A stretch of DNA of 5,530 nucleotides, from the NCBI GenBank assembly GCA_031290725.1, contig JAITMZ010000091.1:1-5530 (forward strand), in the 5' to 3' direction. The stretch comes from Spirochaetaceae bacterium (GTDB lineage Bacteria > Spirochaetota > Spirochaetia > Treponematales > Treponemataceae). Below, one piece after another: positions 5,090-5,530 of this stretch. Every line of letters begins with the position of its first letter. Position 1 is the stretch's first letter. A model generated the notes under the pieces. That model ran no database searches, was not told the DNA's origin, and saw nothing but the letters and a program-made list of their open reading frames with translations. A program made the position numbers and the translations under genes.

Positions 5090-5530
5090 ATTCCGGGGAT
5101 CCGGGGATCCGGAGGCCTGTGTGGGCGCGAATCACCCGGCGTTCTTTTTCCTGGGGGAAATGGAAGTATATCTCACAGTCCCCTTGGGCGTTGAACAGGG
5201 ACTCCCGGAGAGAATACAGGTCGGTATCGTCGGAGAAGAAGGGACGCAGTTCGATGTGCACTTCCTTCAGTGTTTTTTGCTCCAGGCTATCCGGGTCCAG
5301 CACGTCCTCCACCTGAAAAGAGGAACCCGTGCCGTCCTTAGTAGAACCGATGGTGCCCCGGAAGGCCGCCACGGCGTTTTCCCGCAGTTCCGGGCCTTTC
5401 CGCTCCCAGAGGCTGGAAAAAAAGACCAGCTCCATGGTGCCGGTGAAGTCCTCCAGCTTTGCGAAGGCCATGAGGCGGCCCGTATTTTTGCCGTTTTTGA
5501 TGGTGATCACCCGGAGATCTTTCAAAATAC
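5034..5530 (-). CDS. dnaE: DNA polymerase III alpha subunit, C-terminal end (partial)
   Basis: The C-terminal 164 complete codons of the replicative polymerase catalytic subunit; the gene enters from the right edge and its start is outside the window. Visible first is the OB-fold domain thought to bind single-stranded DNA: KNGKNTGRLMAFAKLEDFTG then MELVFF, followed by the FRGTI strand and the VEDVLD stretch. The last part, from about KEVHIELRPFF to the terminal VWTA, fits the C-terminal domain of DnaE-type enzymes (LYSLRESLFNAQGDCEIYFHF, then the VIRAHTGLRI strand). Polymerase active-site domains are not in view, so DnaE versus a related alpha subunit such as DnaE2 is judged only from this tail. 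The gene converges on rsmG, and its stop (TAA, 5036-5034) lies 56 bases inside it. An 8-base tandem repeat (5093-5112) falls within its coding sequence. Confidence 0.85.
   Translation of the reverse strand, partial: ILKDLRVITIKNGKNTGRLMAFAKLEDFTGTMELVFFSSLWERKGPELRENAVAAFRGTIGSTKDGTGSSFQVEDVLDPDSLEQKTLKEVHIELRPFFSDDTDLYSLRESLFNAQGDCEIYFHFPQEKERRVIRAHTGLRIPGSPEFIAELSRSCPLVGNVWTA
5093..5112. repeat. 8-base tandem repeat within dnaE, next to the rsmG stop
   Basis: CCGGGGAT occurs twice in tandem (5093-5100, 5101-5108) and is followed by a partial third copy, CCGG (5109-5112), creating two GGATCC sites. On the - strand it encodes the RIPGSP region of DnaE. The unit is not a multiple of three, so gain or loss of a copy would shift the last 20-odd dnaE codons. 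The frame as given continues to a sensible C-terminus. Confidence 0.6.

Noticed and set aside
5090..5117. Cloning-linker or vector contamination, suggested by two GGATCC sites next to AATTCC
   Set aside because: The dnaE reading frame runs through the segment and ends in a sensible C-terminus, so it reads as native sequence.

Overview
This window looks like ordinary chromosomal housekeeping DNA from a GC-rich bacterium (roughly 58% G+C by eye). My best guess is a spirochaete of the Treponema group. The guess rests on the flavour of the XseB, DHH and DnaE protein sequences and on the gene order; no marker in the window proves it. I see no mobile element, CRISPR array, tRNA or rRNA.

Layout. 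Positions 1-115 hold no gene I can assign, but they contain a short imperfect direct repeat at the left edge and an AT-rich dyad. A strong sigma70-type promoter (116-144) then drives a tight three-gene unit on the + strand. These genes are xseB (exonuclease VII small subunit, 152-478), mutL (mismatch repair, 506-2413) and a DHH/DHHA1 phosphoesterase of the NrnA type (2422-3414). A 197-base intergenic region follows, carrying a second strong promoter (3514-3541) and a 64-base leader. Next comes a two-gene unit: a seven-helix Bax-inhibitor-1/YccA-family membrane protein (3612-4307) and rsmG (16S rRNA m7G methyltransferase, 4313-5089). The right edge holds the 3' end of dnaE (DNA polymerase III alpha) on the - strand. 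It converges on rsmG and overlaps it by 56 bases.

How the genes fit together. The first unit is a DNA-repair module. MutL carries the motifs of an endonuclease-type MutL and a sliding-clamp-binding motif. XseB is the small subunit of a single-strand exonuclease that can act in mismatch-repair excision. The DHH enzyme family degrades very short oligonucleotides, the kind of product ExoVII releases. xseA, the large subunit, is not in the window. The second unit pairs a membrane protein with an rRNA methyltransferase, with no obvious functional link.

Most notable points: xseB appears to be transcribed as a leaderless mRNA, so its start is the ATG at 152. The XseB tail ends in a peptide resembling a clamp-binding motif. 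The two promoter regions share an 11-base A-tract element. rsmG and dnaE overlap tail-to-tail. I did not find a clearly novel system.
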